Positions 55,877 to 64,000 of a stretch of DNA of 64,000 nucleotides are shown piece after piece. The position numbers and the translations under genes are program-made. The notes under the pieces are model-generated. The model was not told where the DNA came from and searched no databases. It saw only the letters and a list, made by a program, of their open reading frames with translations. This DNA comes from Lasiosphaeria ovina. Lineage: Eukaryota; Ascomycota; Sordariomycetes; Sordariales; Lasiosphaeriaceae. Numbering within the stretch: position 1 is the first letter of the stretch; every line of letters begins with the position of its first letter. The stretch lies in contig JAULSN010000006.1 of the NCBI GenBank assembly GCA_033439765.1, forward strand, positions 806,001 through 870,000, in the 5' to 3' direction.

Positions 55877-58800
55877 ATGGTAAGAGCTGATCATAGTTGG
55901 GCATACTGCTTCGCTGATTTGATGACTGACTGAGGGATCGGTATCCGGTATAGGAAGTAAGTAAACCTGGGCCGAGTATGGCATGCCGCTTCACTGATTT
56001 GATGACTGACTGAGGGATCGGTATCCGGTATAGGACGTAAGTAAACCTGGGCCGAGTATGGCATGCCGCTTCACTGATTTGATGACTGACTGAGGGATCG
56101 GTATCTGGTATAGCGAGTAAGTAAACCTGGGCCGAGTATGGCATGCCGCTTCACTGATTTGATAACTGACTGAGGGATCGGTATCTGGTATAGTTTGTAA
56201 GTAAACCTGGGCCGAGTATGGTATACCGCTTCACTGATTTGATGACTGACTGAGGGATTGGTATCCGGTATAGGACGTAAGTAAACCTGGGCCGAGTATG
56301 GCATGCCGCTTTACTGATTTGATGACTGACTGAGGGATCGGTATCTGGTATAGCGAGTAAGTAAACCTGGGCCGAGTATGGCATGCCGCTTTACTGATTT
56401 GATAACTGACTGAGGGATCGGTATCTGGTATAGCCTGTAAGTAAACCTGGGCCGAGTATGGCATGCCGCTTTACTGATTTGATAACTGACTGAGGGATCG
56501 GTATCCGGTATAGGACGTAAGTAAACCTGGGCCGAGTATGGCATGCCGCTTCACTGATTTGATGACTGACTGAGGGATTGGTATCCGGTATAGCTTGTAA
56601 GTAAACCTGGGCCGAGTATGGCATGCCGCTTCACTGATTTGATGACTGACTGAGGGATTGGTATCCGGTATAGGACGTAAGTAAACCTGGGCCGAGTATG
56701 GCATGCCGCTTTACTGATTTGATGACTGACTGAGGGATCGGTATCTGGTATAGCGAGTAAGTAAACCTGGGCCGAGTATAGCATGCCGCTTCACTGATTT
56801 GATAACTGACTGAGGGATCGGTATCTGGTATAGCCTGTAAGTAAACCTGGGCCGAGTATGGCATGCCGCTTCACTAATTTGATAACTGAGTGAGGGATTG
56901 GTATCTGGTATAGTTTGTAAGTAAACCTGGGCCGAGTATGGTATACCGCTTCACTAATTTGATGACTGACTGAGGGATTGGTATCCGGTATAGCTTGTAA
57001 GTAAACCTGGGCCGAGTATGGCATGCCGCTTCACTAATTTAATGACTGACTGAGGGATTGGTATCCGGTATAGGACGTAAGTAAACCTGGGCCGAGTATG
57101 GCATGCCGCTTCACTGATTTGATGACTGACTGAGGGATCGGTATCTGGTATAGCGAGTAAGTAAACCTAGGCCGAGTATGGCATGCCGCTTCACTGATTT
57201 GATAACTGACTGAGGGATCGGTATCTGGTATAGCCTGTAAGTAAACCTGGGCCGAGTATGGCATGCCGCTTCACTGATTTGATAACTGACTGAGGGATTG
57301 GTATCTGGTATAGTTTGTAAGTAAACCTGGGCCGAGTATGGTATACCGCTTCACTGATTTGATGACTGACTGAGGGATTGGTATCCGGTATAGCTTGTAA
57401 GTAAACCTGGGCCGAGTATGGCATGCCGCTTCACTGATTTGATGACTTACTCTGATCACGACTTTCAACGTTTATAGCGGAAATATGTCTACGAACCTCT
57501 TCGCCACGAAAATTCCGAGATTCGTCTCCTTACGTTAACCCCTCCCACATCCGACAGTACGACCTTGGAGTGTAGACTGTCACATGTTCCCCTACCGAAG
57601 GCTCCACGGTATATCGCACTATCCTATCACTGGGGTGATCCAACGGTCACGATCAACATCAAAGTCAACGGCAGAGAGATTGGAGTTACCGTCAGCCTCG
57701 AAGCCGCTCTACAACGATTGCGGGCTGCAGGGTCATATGTTGTCTGGGCAGATGCATTGTGTATCAACCAAACAGACAAGCAAGAAAAGAGCCTCCAGAT
57801 TCCTAGGATTAGCGCAGTCTTCAGAAAGGCATATGAGGTGGCCGTCTGGTTGGGTGATGACCTCGGCATCGATGAAACCTCTAGAGAGTACCTGCGTGCT
57901 GAGACGGCTCCGAAGCTTGAGGGAGATACCTGCCTCTCAACTCTCCCCGTGTTCAATTCCCTGCTTGATCGGCCATTCTGGAGACGTGTCTGGATCATTC
58001 AGGAACTTGCTGTTGCTTCATGCATTACTCTCTACTGTGGACCTTACCGAATTCCATGGAAAGCAATTGACGCCAGTTGCAATTGCTGCCAAAATGGAAA
58101 CCTTATCAATCTTCGAGGGCGTCTGGCGGATGAAAATGTTTGCAGATTCACAATGCTACGTGGAGTCCGAAAGAAGGTTTTAACTCGGCAACCGATTCGC
58201 TTGTTGGACGCCCTCCACCGTACCAGATCTTCTTTAGCGACGGATCCACGGGATAAAATTTTTGCCCTGCTTGGGCTCACGTTCGACGCCCAACACTTCG
58301 TTCCGGAACCAAGCTATATGGGTTCGGTCTCAGATAGCTTTCGGGAGTTTGCGACTTCGTTGCTAGAGAGCAATGAGCCCCTTGACTTCATCTATCTAAG
58401 GAGTGCTAATCGGAAAGTGGGTGCAGAGCTGCCCTCGTGGGTGACTGACTGGACCGATCTTGACGATCCTGTTGCTCACCGGCAATTCGAATACATCATG
58501 GCTCTCGAAACGCCTGTTCCCGAAGATCCGGATACTGACAGAGACGCGGTAATATCAAAATCTGGTCTCGAGCTGGAAGCTAGAGGTGTTCTGTTTGACA
58601 CTGTAGACGGCTTAGGGACCGCACTCGCCATGGATTCTGGAGACGTTTCCGCCGACGAAATTGCAATCACACACAACTTGATAACGCCCTACAGCTCAGA
58701 GGATGAAATATCTTCTATTATTCACAAAACTCTGGTGTCGGCCGAATTACTCCCTGGCGATCAATGCAAGATATCAGACGGCCTTCACGGAGACTTTCAT

Positions 58801-59244
58801 CACCTTTGGAGTATAGAGACTCCACAACAATTGGAGGAACTTTCGACTGTCGTCTCATCAGCTCCATCAAACTCAATCTGTATCTGGCTTGCGGAGAACC
58901 GGTCTTTCATCGTGTACGGACGGACGATCGAGTGGTGGACGAAGCGGTGGAGCTTACTGGGGACTGAAAGTAACTCCGTTCAGGATGCGCGTCATTTCTT
59001 CAACGCTATTCAATCCCGTATGCGACTTCTCATGACGGAAAAAGGTTATCTTGGGTGGGCACATCCACAGACAAGGAAAGGGGACAAAGTTGCGATTCTT
59101 TTTGGATGCAGTAGGCCTGTTATACTGCGAGTATGTCAGGGTGGCTATCGTATTGTGGGCGATGCCTGTCTTTCGGGGCAATCGATTGACGGACTACGGA
59201 AGATAACCGTTGATGAGAAGGTTGAAAATGTGCGAATCCTGTAG
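55877..59244 (+). CDS. HET-domain protein whose 5' end is a tandem array of single-codon micro-exons
   Basis: The body, 57478-59244, is one exon encoding a heterokaryon-incompatibility (HET) protein: KYVYEPLRHENSEIRLL, ALSYHWGD, VWADALCINQTDKQ, AVWLGDD and WRRVWIIQELA, with the domain at about residues 60-195. No second domain was recognised in the remaining 400 residues. In frame, the body is closed upstream by TAG at 57475-57477, which is also the end of a TTTATAG acceptor, so a start must lie upstream. The proposed model has exon 1 ending ATG at 55877-55879 directly followed by GTAAGA. Nineteen 3-nt exons follow, at 55954 and every 80 nt to 57394, then the body: 1827 nt, 608 aa. Order: E-D-R-F-D-R-P-D-L, then D-R-P-F-L twice. 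HET proteins trigger cell death on non-self fusion. HET identity is secure; the splicing model is inference. Confidence 0.75.
55901..57447 (+). repeat. 80-bp tandem array, 19 full units plus a partial, each an intron plus one codon
   Basis: Period is exactly 80 bp with no indels. Each unit contains, in order, GCATGCCGCTTCACTGATTT, ACTGAC, GTATCCGGTATAG, a variable triplet, GTAAGTAAACC and GGGCCGAGTATG. Units 10-14 and 15-19 show a five-unit higher-order repeat (400 bp) with triplets GAC, CGA, CCT, TTT, CTT. Outside the triplet nearly all differences are transitions (GCATGCC/GTATACC, CCGG/CTGG, GATCG/GATTG, GATGAC/GATAAC). Unit 13 has ACTGAG in place of ACTGAC. The flanking introns share only half a unit each: the first (55880-55953, 74 nt) has a unique 5' half, the last (57397-57477, 81 nt) a unique 3' half. 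Confidence 0.98.
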
Positions 59245-60126
59245 GATGGTTCTACAATGATCATCATTTATGGCGTTTGGGTAGTTGTCAAACGAAAAGC
59301 CGCTCTGGAGATCAACCTCGTCCTTCATCTATCTCAGCGCTGCCAAAAATGCAAGCAAGGCAAAGCAACGGCCTTCCTTGTCCGGGCAATTGATCACGTC
59401 GTCTGGATTCCGTTTCCACTGCATAAACCCTCACCGGGCTACAAGTGCCACAGTGAGCTACTGCTCCCTCTGTACCTCCCCGCTATAAGTGCAATCTTGC
59501 TAACCCACACAAGCCACAGGCCTTCCCCGCATTCCTTAAAAAAGGTAACTAAAAATTTAGCGACACCCATTTCGCCTTCTACTGTACTGTACTATCAAAG
59601 ATTAATTAATTTGTACGGGCTGTATTTGCATACCTTACCGATGAATTGTGGCGGTCTGTTACGGAGACGCACTGGGTTCAACGTTTACTTTACCAGTGCT
59701 GCCCCACCCCCCACCACGGTAGTAGATATTATCCAATACGAATAGAAAACCCAAGCCTACTACCTAAGGTAGGTATCCCGTACCTTCCAAGTTAGTACAG
59801 ACGCCTCTGGATGTTTTGTCCAGGAGAACCTTGATAGCCAACCTAGCAAACCATCGGAAAGAAGCACCCGTCTGGGACCCAGTCAATTCCGAGTCCTCGT
59901 TCATTTGCATTGCCATTGCCATTTCCACCCCACCACCATCTCACCCACTCTCGTCGTCAAGCCGGCACCTCGGCCGCAGGCAGTGGAGGCAGAAACCAGA
60001 CCAACCCAAGGCCTGTCATGTTCTGCCAAAGCATGACCGGCCCAAGCTTCACAGAACATACCTAGGGCAGTCACAATATCTAATTTGCTATCTAGTTTAA
60101 TATCTGGTCTAAGGTATCGTACTACG
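59245..60126. other. intergenic region HET gene / RRN5
   Basis: This 0.9-kb spacer begins with the 3' region of the HET gene and ends with the RRN5 promoter. It contains the motif CTACCTAAGGTAGG near 59760. A 160-codon frame at 59257 lacks features and is not called. Confidence 0.45.
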
Positions 60127-62163
60127 ATGGAGTCGGACGGCAGCCTGCCAGGCAGCTACAGCTTCAGCCATGAAGAAGATGAAGAAGATGCACGCGACCT
60201 TCGCAGCGATAGGGAGCATCAGCCCGCCCGATTGCTACCTCCCCCTAGAATTGTAAAGAGTAAGCCTGAAGATAAAGTCGGGTTACTGGGGGGCGAGTCG
60301 GACGTCGTCCCCCATTACCGATCCTCGACGGCTGGCAGCCACTACAACAATCTATCCGTCGACGAGGAGAGCGAAGGCGACGAGGCCGACAACCACCGTC
60401 CCTCGCCTTCGTTGCTGAGCGGTGCTTCATTGTTAGACGCCGACGCGGTCCCGTCGCGGTCCAACTCGGCGCCGTGGTCTCCGCGAAAACGCTCCTTCAA
60501 CCCGCCGTCAATAGAGGACCGCCCGTTCAAACGCATCAAGGGCACACTCAACCACGAATATCTGGCCCTGCTAAACGTCGACATCCAGGACGCTGCGGAC
60601 CGCTTTCTTCCGCATGACGGGTCCGATCTCACACCCTCGCAAATTGGCTTCAGCTACTGGACAGACGTGGAGAAGGAGCTTTTCTTCGAGGCCCTGTCGC
60701 GCCTGGGCCCCGACGACGCCGTGGGCATTGCCGCCCGTGTCAAGACCAAGGCTGAGCTGGAAGTCGCCCAGTACCTGAGTCTGCTGCGGCAAGATGCAGC
60801 TGCGCGGAGGCAGCGCGACGAGCTGAAGCCCATTGTGCCCGTCGATATACCAGCTGCTGTCGAGCTGAGCCAACCCTGCTGCCGCGCGCTGGACGAGGCC
60901 GCAGACGCCGTGTCATTCCGCCAGGAAGGGCACGAGGAGACGCTCGAGAAGGCACGCTGGGGCCCCAACAGTTGGCTGATATCCCAGTCCAACTGGAGCG
61001 AGATGGAGGCAGAAAACAGCCAGAAGACACAGGACAAGAAGCTGAAGTCCTTGGAGCTCTTCAAAACTCGCGCTTGGCTACGGCTGTCGGAGCACGTTTT
61101 CATGAATGCCTCCTTCGAAGAATACAACTGGCGCAGCGTCTCGGACGAGAAGCCTGCCATACGCACCACTGCATTTGAAGACCTCTACTCGCTAGCCTTT
61201 TCCGTGACGAGACGTCTCGTCGCTGCCGCTCTGTACGTCAGCGAGTCACGCGTGCGCACGAAGCGCGAGGTGAACCGGAAAATTAGTAGAGAAGTATGGC
61301 GTCAAGATGTTGAGGCTGCAATACTATCCCTCGGGCTCAATCCCAATGGCCACAAGTTTTGGGCCCGATGTCCTAGGCGGCTGAGACTAGATGTGTACGA
61401 TGATAGCGATGACGCGCTGTCAAAGGGCGATGGTGGAGGCGACGACGAGGATCCGGGGCCGATGTCTTACGATGACGTGGAGAAATCCCTAGGCTACGAT
61501 GGTAGCGGAAATAACCACGAAGACATCGAAGACGAGGACAACGACGACGACGACACCCGCCGTTTAGTAAATTCTGATCGAGGGGAGGATGAAGAAGATG
61601 AAGAAGAGGACCTGGAAGCGCTTTCTGACACGCCATCTATCGAGGATTCATCTCCCATCGTCAAGGGAGAAGTAGACGATGACGACGGCGTAGATCGGAG
61701 AAGCAACCCGGAGATAGACCACGGCGACTATGAGAACGACGATAAGGAAGCGATTCAGGCCGAAGCCAGCGAGCTCACCCGGTACTCTGGGCTCGGCTAC
61801 CCCTTTACGGCACGGGCGCGGCGGGCCCTGGAAAAGAGCATCCGCGCTGCGCGCGCCCAGGAGGCTTATGCCGACGCCGTTGATGCCAGTGCCGCCTACC
61901 ACGAGGAGAGACGAATGTGGGCGTTGGTGGGCCAGGCGCCTCCACGAGGGCTGGCGGCGGCGGCGAAAGCTTCGGTAGCGGCGGCAGATATGGCCAAGCC
62001 GCCGAGAATAAAGCAGACGGTGGAAGGTTTTCTACCGGCTACTAGGGCGGATCGTTCTGGCTGGAGGGAGGCCGTGCCGCAAGAGGCGGTGGCGATGAGT
62101 CTCTGGGAGGTGCAGCTGCAGGGAAAGCAGGGAGAAGTTAGAAAAAGGGAGCAAGGTGAATGA
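60127..62163 (+). CDS. RRN5: RNA polymerase I-specific initiation factor RRN5-like protein
   Basis: Single exon, 678 aa from ATG at 60127 (the open frame starts 14 codons earlier at TTG). The N-terminal 150 residues are acidic and Ser-rich and end in a basic SPRKRSFNPPSIEDRPFKRI. A SANT/Myb-like domain lies at about 176-230 (FSYWTDVEKELFFEALSRLG, then IAARVKTKAELEVAQYLSLL), the signature of Rrn5 in the upstream activation factor of Pol I. A helical middle region follows (WRSVSDEKPAIRTTAFEDL, SFAVTRRLV-type). A very acidic stretch runs at about 440-560 (EDEDNDDDD, EDEEDEEEDLEAL). The C-terminus has an Ala/Arg helix. Rrn5 helps recruit Pol I at rDNA promoters in the nucleolus. The acidic insert is longer than in yeast. 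Confidence 0.82.
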   Translation: MESDGSLPGSYSFSHEEDEEDARDLRSDREHQPARLLPPPRIVKSKPEDKVGLLGGESDVVPHYRSSTAGSHYNNLSVDEESEGDEADNHRPSPSLLSGASLLDADAVPSRSNSAPWSPRKRSFNPPSIEDRPFKRIKGTLNHEYLALLNVDIQDAADRFLPHDGSDLTPSQIGFSYWTDVEKELFFEALSRLGPDDAVGIAARVKTKAELEVAQYLSLLRQDAAARRQRDELKPIVPVDIPAAVELSQPCCRALDEAADAVSFRQEGHEETLEKARWGPNSWLISQSNWSEMEAENSQKTQDKKLKSLELFKTRAWLRLSEHVFMNASFEEYNWRSVSDEKPAIRTTAFEDLYSLAFSVTRRLVAAALYVSESRVRTKREVNRKISREVWRQDVEAAILSLGLNPNGHKFWARCPRRLRLDVYDDSDDALSKGDGGGDDEDPGPMSYDDVEKSLGYDGSGNNHEDIEDEDNDDDDTRRLVNSDRGEDEEDEEEDLEALSDTPSIEDSSPIVKGEVDDDDGVDRRSNPEIDHGDYENDDKEAIQAEASELTRYSGLGYPFTARARRALEKSIRAARAQEAYADAVDASAAYHEERRMWALVGQAPPRGLAAAAKASVAAADMAKPPRIKQTVEGFLPATRADRSGWREAVPQEAVAMSLWEVQLQGKQGEVRKREQGE

Positions 62164-62447
62164 TTATGTTTTGTTGGCGGCGGGATCAAAAAGTGAGAAA
62201 TACCCCTTTTCTGTGCGCTACACGGGAAAATGCCAAAATCCAAGATTTACTCTGCGGGTAATTGATCATGTGGGGATATCGCTCATGAAATGTCACGAAA
62301 CCCTCTGTGGTGATTCAGGGGCTTTTTTCCCTTGTTTTTCCCACCCCCTTTTGTATTCCTTCTCCTCGCTTTCATTGCCTACACTCGCATAGTCACCCGG
62401 TAACACACCACAACACTCCCAGCCTCGAAGCCTCTATGACTAACCCA
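62164..62447. other. convergent 3' intergenic region
   Basis: This 284-bp, T-rich spacer lies between the RRN5 stop (+) and the stop of the PAP/MJ1316 gene (-); both 3' UTRs must share it. Confidence 0.5.
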
Positions 62448-64000
62448 CTACACGCCACTTCCAAAAATCTCATCCAGCCGCGTTCTCCGCTCCCACACCA
62501 CTGCCCCGTTGCTGCGCCGCTTGAAATACAGGATGCGGTGCTGCGGGATAAACTCCTCGTCCGTCTGTTCCGTCTTCCACGCGTCGAGCGGGCGCTCGCA
62601 CGCCCCAACGAACCGGTCCTCATATCCGACTAGGAAGTCGCCCTCGGCGAACCCGCCGTCCCATCGCAGGCGGTTCATTACATCCGCTGCCGTGCGGAAC
62701 TTGCGCCCCGTGTCGAGCTTCACGGCTTCCTCGGCTTTCTTGTTGTTCTTGGCGGCTCTCTTCTTGCTCCTCCGCCTCTTGGCCTCCTCGTGGCTGAGGA
62801 CGCCAAAGCCGAGCCCGTCGTCGTCTTCGTTATCGTCCGCGCCATAATCTTCATCGTCGTCGCCGTCGTCATCCTCATCATCATCCTCGGACGACGAGAA
62901 CTCGTCCCCGGGCGTGTAGTCTCCCCACTCGCGCGCGTCAACCTCGAACCGAGCGGTGGCGGCTGCCAGCTCGCGCCCTTTGACAATCTCGGCGCCGATC
63001 CAGCTCGACTTGGCGTCGTAGTACCGCTCGTCGCCGCGCATCTGCTCCTCGAACCGCCCCAGCGCCGTCTGCACGCCGCCCAGCGCGAGCTTGATGTCCT
63101 CGCGGCTGGTTTTGGTTTTATTGTCAGCGACGTCGGCCACGTCCAGCCCGATGAGGTAGCAGCCGCGGTATTCGCGGGTTGCTGTGCCGTCGTCGTCTTC
63201 GTTGTCGCTCTGCCGGTCGGGGGGGGAGGAGGAGGAGGATGCTGGCGCGTCGGCGTCAACCTCGACAAACCGCGCGGGCCACATGCGTGCGTGCAGCGCG
63301 GGCGCCCGCCGCGCCAGGTCGACTAGCAGCATGACGCAGCGGCTCTCGAGCCAGCCGACAAACTGCTGGCCTTTGGCGAGAGACAGGCCCCAGTACTGCA
63401 CTTCGATCTTGACGTACGTCTTGTACGCGGCGAGGAAGGCCGTGGCGGGCGCCGTCTCGGGGGCGAGGAACGATGTCCATGTGGTGGTGGTGCTTCTTTC
63501 CCCGTCGCCGCCGGAGAGCAATGCCGCCGCACGACGGAACTCGTCGGCGATGGTGCGCGTCGAGGGCACCGAGGCGGCGTGCGCCGTGTTGAGCGCGGGC
63601 GGGAAGTAGCCGAGGATGGCAAGCGGCTCGCGCGCGGCGTTGCGCGAGTAGGGGGGCTGCGGGTGGGCGCCAGAAGAGCGATGGAACAGCGGGTCAAAGA
63701 CCATCTGCGTCGCCCAGTCGAACGTGGCGTAGTGCTGGAAGAAGGACACGAGAATGTCCCCCAGCGAAGGCGTTTCTCGGGAGGAGGGCTGCTGCTGCGC
63801 GAGCAGCTTGCACACGCGCGCCAGCAGGATGGAGATCTGCACGCCCCCGAGGAACCCGAAGCGCGCCGCGTAGATGCCGCGCGACCGCGCCCACGTCTTG
63901 ACGAACCGGTGCGCGGCCCGGAACGCCACCGGGTCCGGCGCCGACCGCGCCAGGTAGTCGGCGTCGCGCGCCGCCTTGAGTTTGGCCAGCGTGGACGCCG
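62448..64000 (-). CDS. poly(A)-polymerase-central / MJ1316-domain protein (5' part outside window)
   Basis: The frame is open from the right edge (64000) to a stop at 62448, about 517 codons. The start lies outside and the codon at 63929 is only a GTG. The visible N-terminal part matches the poly(A) polymerase central-domain type: FRAAHRFVKTWARSRGIYAA, GFLGGVQISILLARVC, and DILVSFFQHYATFDWATQMV. An RNA-binding-like middle follows, then an acidic linker (SSSEDDDEDDDGDDDED) and a basic block (KRRRSKKRAAKNNKK). The C-terminus is the MJ1316 RNA cyclic-group end-recognition domain: TAADVMNRLRWDGG, VGYEDRFVG, EEFIPQHRILYFKR and RLDEIFGSG. Fungal proteins of this plan often also carry phosphoesterase domains upstream. 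RNA-end processing or repair is a reasonable inference; the substrate is unknown. Confidence 0.88.
   Translation of the reverse strand, partial: ASTLAKLKAARDADYLARSAPDPVAFRAAHRFVKTWARSRGIYAARFGFLGGVQISILLARVCKLLAQQQPSSRETPSLGDILVSFFQHYATFDWATQMVFDPLFHRSSGAHPQPPYSRNAAREPLAILGYFPPALNTAHAASVPSTRTIADEFRRAAALLSGGDGERSTTTTWTSFLAPETAPATAFLAAYKTYVKIEVQYWGLSLAKGQQFVGWLESRCVMLLVDLARRAPALHARMWPARFVEVDADAPASSSSSPPDRQSDNEDDDGTATREYRGCYLIGLDVADVADNKTKTSREDIKLALGGVQTALGRFEEQMRGDERYYDAKSSWIGAEIVKGRELAAATARFEVDAREWGDYTPGDEFSSSEDDDEDDDGDDDEDYGADDNEDDDGLGFGVLSHEEAKRRRSKKRAAKNNKKAEEAVKLDTGRKFRTAADVMNRLRWDGGFAEGDFLVGYEDRFVGACERPLDAWKTEQTDEEFIPQHRILYFKRRSNGAVVWERRTRLDEIFGSGV

Noticed and set aside
55901..57447. 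CRISPR array (regular repeats with short variable parts)
   Set aside because: The repeat part is 77 nt, the variable part only 3 nt, and the host is clearly a eukaryote; the conserved part carries spliceosomal signals instead.
55869..57468. A series of about 77-codon minus-strand frames (MPYSAQVYL...) every 80 bp
   Set aside because: They follow from an 80-bp repeat whose length is not a multiple of three: the same words recur in rotating frames and each is closed by a stop within 240 bp. No conserved start, and they lie antisense to the intron-like signals.
55880..57477. Plain noncoding minisatellite in one long intron
   Set aside because: Not fully excluded, but it does not explain why every unit keeps donor, branch site and acceptor, nor why diversity is confined to the three bases between acceptor and donor. 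Kept as the main alternative.
59257..59745. 162-codon frame after the HET gene
   Set aside because: No features; AT-rich with stop-rich neighbours and a weak start. Probably 3' flank of the HET gene.
62790..63609. Plus-strand frames with Val/Ile-rich translation
   Set aside because: Antisense shadows produced by the Asp/Glu-rich linker of the PAP/MJ1316 gene.

Overview
The window looks like chromosomal DNA of a filamentous ascomycete (Pezizomycotina, probably Sordariomycetes). Genes are split by short introns (about 50-80 nt) with GTAAGT-like donors, CTRAC-like branch sites and YAG acceptors. It carries a HET-domain gene and fungal-type MED21, RRG7, AIM41, IRC3, LSB6 and RRN5 orthologues. 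Long gene-poor spacers hold simple repeats and a recurring TACCTAGGTA-like motif. No rRNA, tRNA, CRISPR array or intact transposon was recognised by eye.

Layout. 1-7.4 kb: a large disordered protein running off the left edge (-), a HAD pyrimidine 5'-nucleotidase (+), MED21 (-) and RRG7 (+) sharing a short divergent promoter, and a small coiled-coil protein (-). 8.5-11.9 kb: mitochondrial Lon protease PIM1 (+). 16.9-19.9 kb: a non-canonical protein kinase (+). 22.9-24.8 kb: the delta-9 fatty acid desaturase OLE1, eight exons (+). 26.3-29.9 kb: a RING-finger SNF2 ATPase of the HLTF/RAD5 type (-). 31.2-33.4 kb: a doubtful, possibly broken gene and AIM41 (-). 35.5-37.2 kb: a SAM-dependent methyltransferase in many short exons (-), isolated in gene-poor DNA. 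43.7-46.4 kb: type II phosphatidylinositol 4-kinase LSB6 (-). 48.6-54.8 kb: a small Cys-rich protein (+), a coiled-coil protein (-) and the mitochondrial helicase IRC3 (-). 55.9-59.2 kb: HET-domain gene (+). 60.1-64 kb: RRN5-like Pol I factor (+) and the 3' part of a poly(A)-polymerase-central/MJ1316 protein (-), cut by the right edge. The genes are mostly unrelated housekeeping functions; no biosynthetic cluster is evident. Four products (RRG7, PIM1, AIM41, IRC3) belong to mitochondrial families.

The outstanding object is at 55.88-57.48 kb. An exact 80-bp tandem repeat (19 full units plus a partial) lies upstream of the HET-domain body, which has no usable in-frame ATG of its own near its N-terminus. 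Each unit reads as a complete 77-nt spliceosomal intron (GTAAGT donor, ACTGAC branch site, TATAG acceptor) plus exactly three nucleotides between TATAG and the next GTAAGT. Those three bases are the only highly variable part of the unit (GAA, GAC, CGA, CCT, TTT, CTT), are never a stop codon, and lie in phase 0. They link an upstream ATG immediately followed by GTAAGA to the HET reading frame. I therefore propose an array of 19 single-codon micro-exons that builds a repetitive N-terminus on a HET protein, in which skipping, gain or loss of units never shifts the frame. This is inference from sequence; RNA evidence is needed to separate it from a minisatellite spliced out as one 1.6-kb intron.

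Start codons were chosen by looking for ATG. Several long open frames begin only at TTG or GTG, so I moved those starts to the first credible ATG or to an upstream exon.
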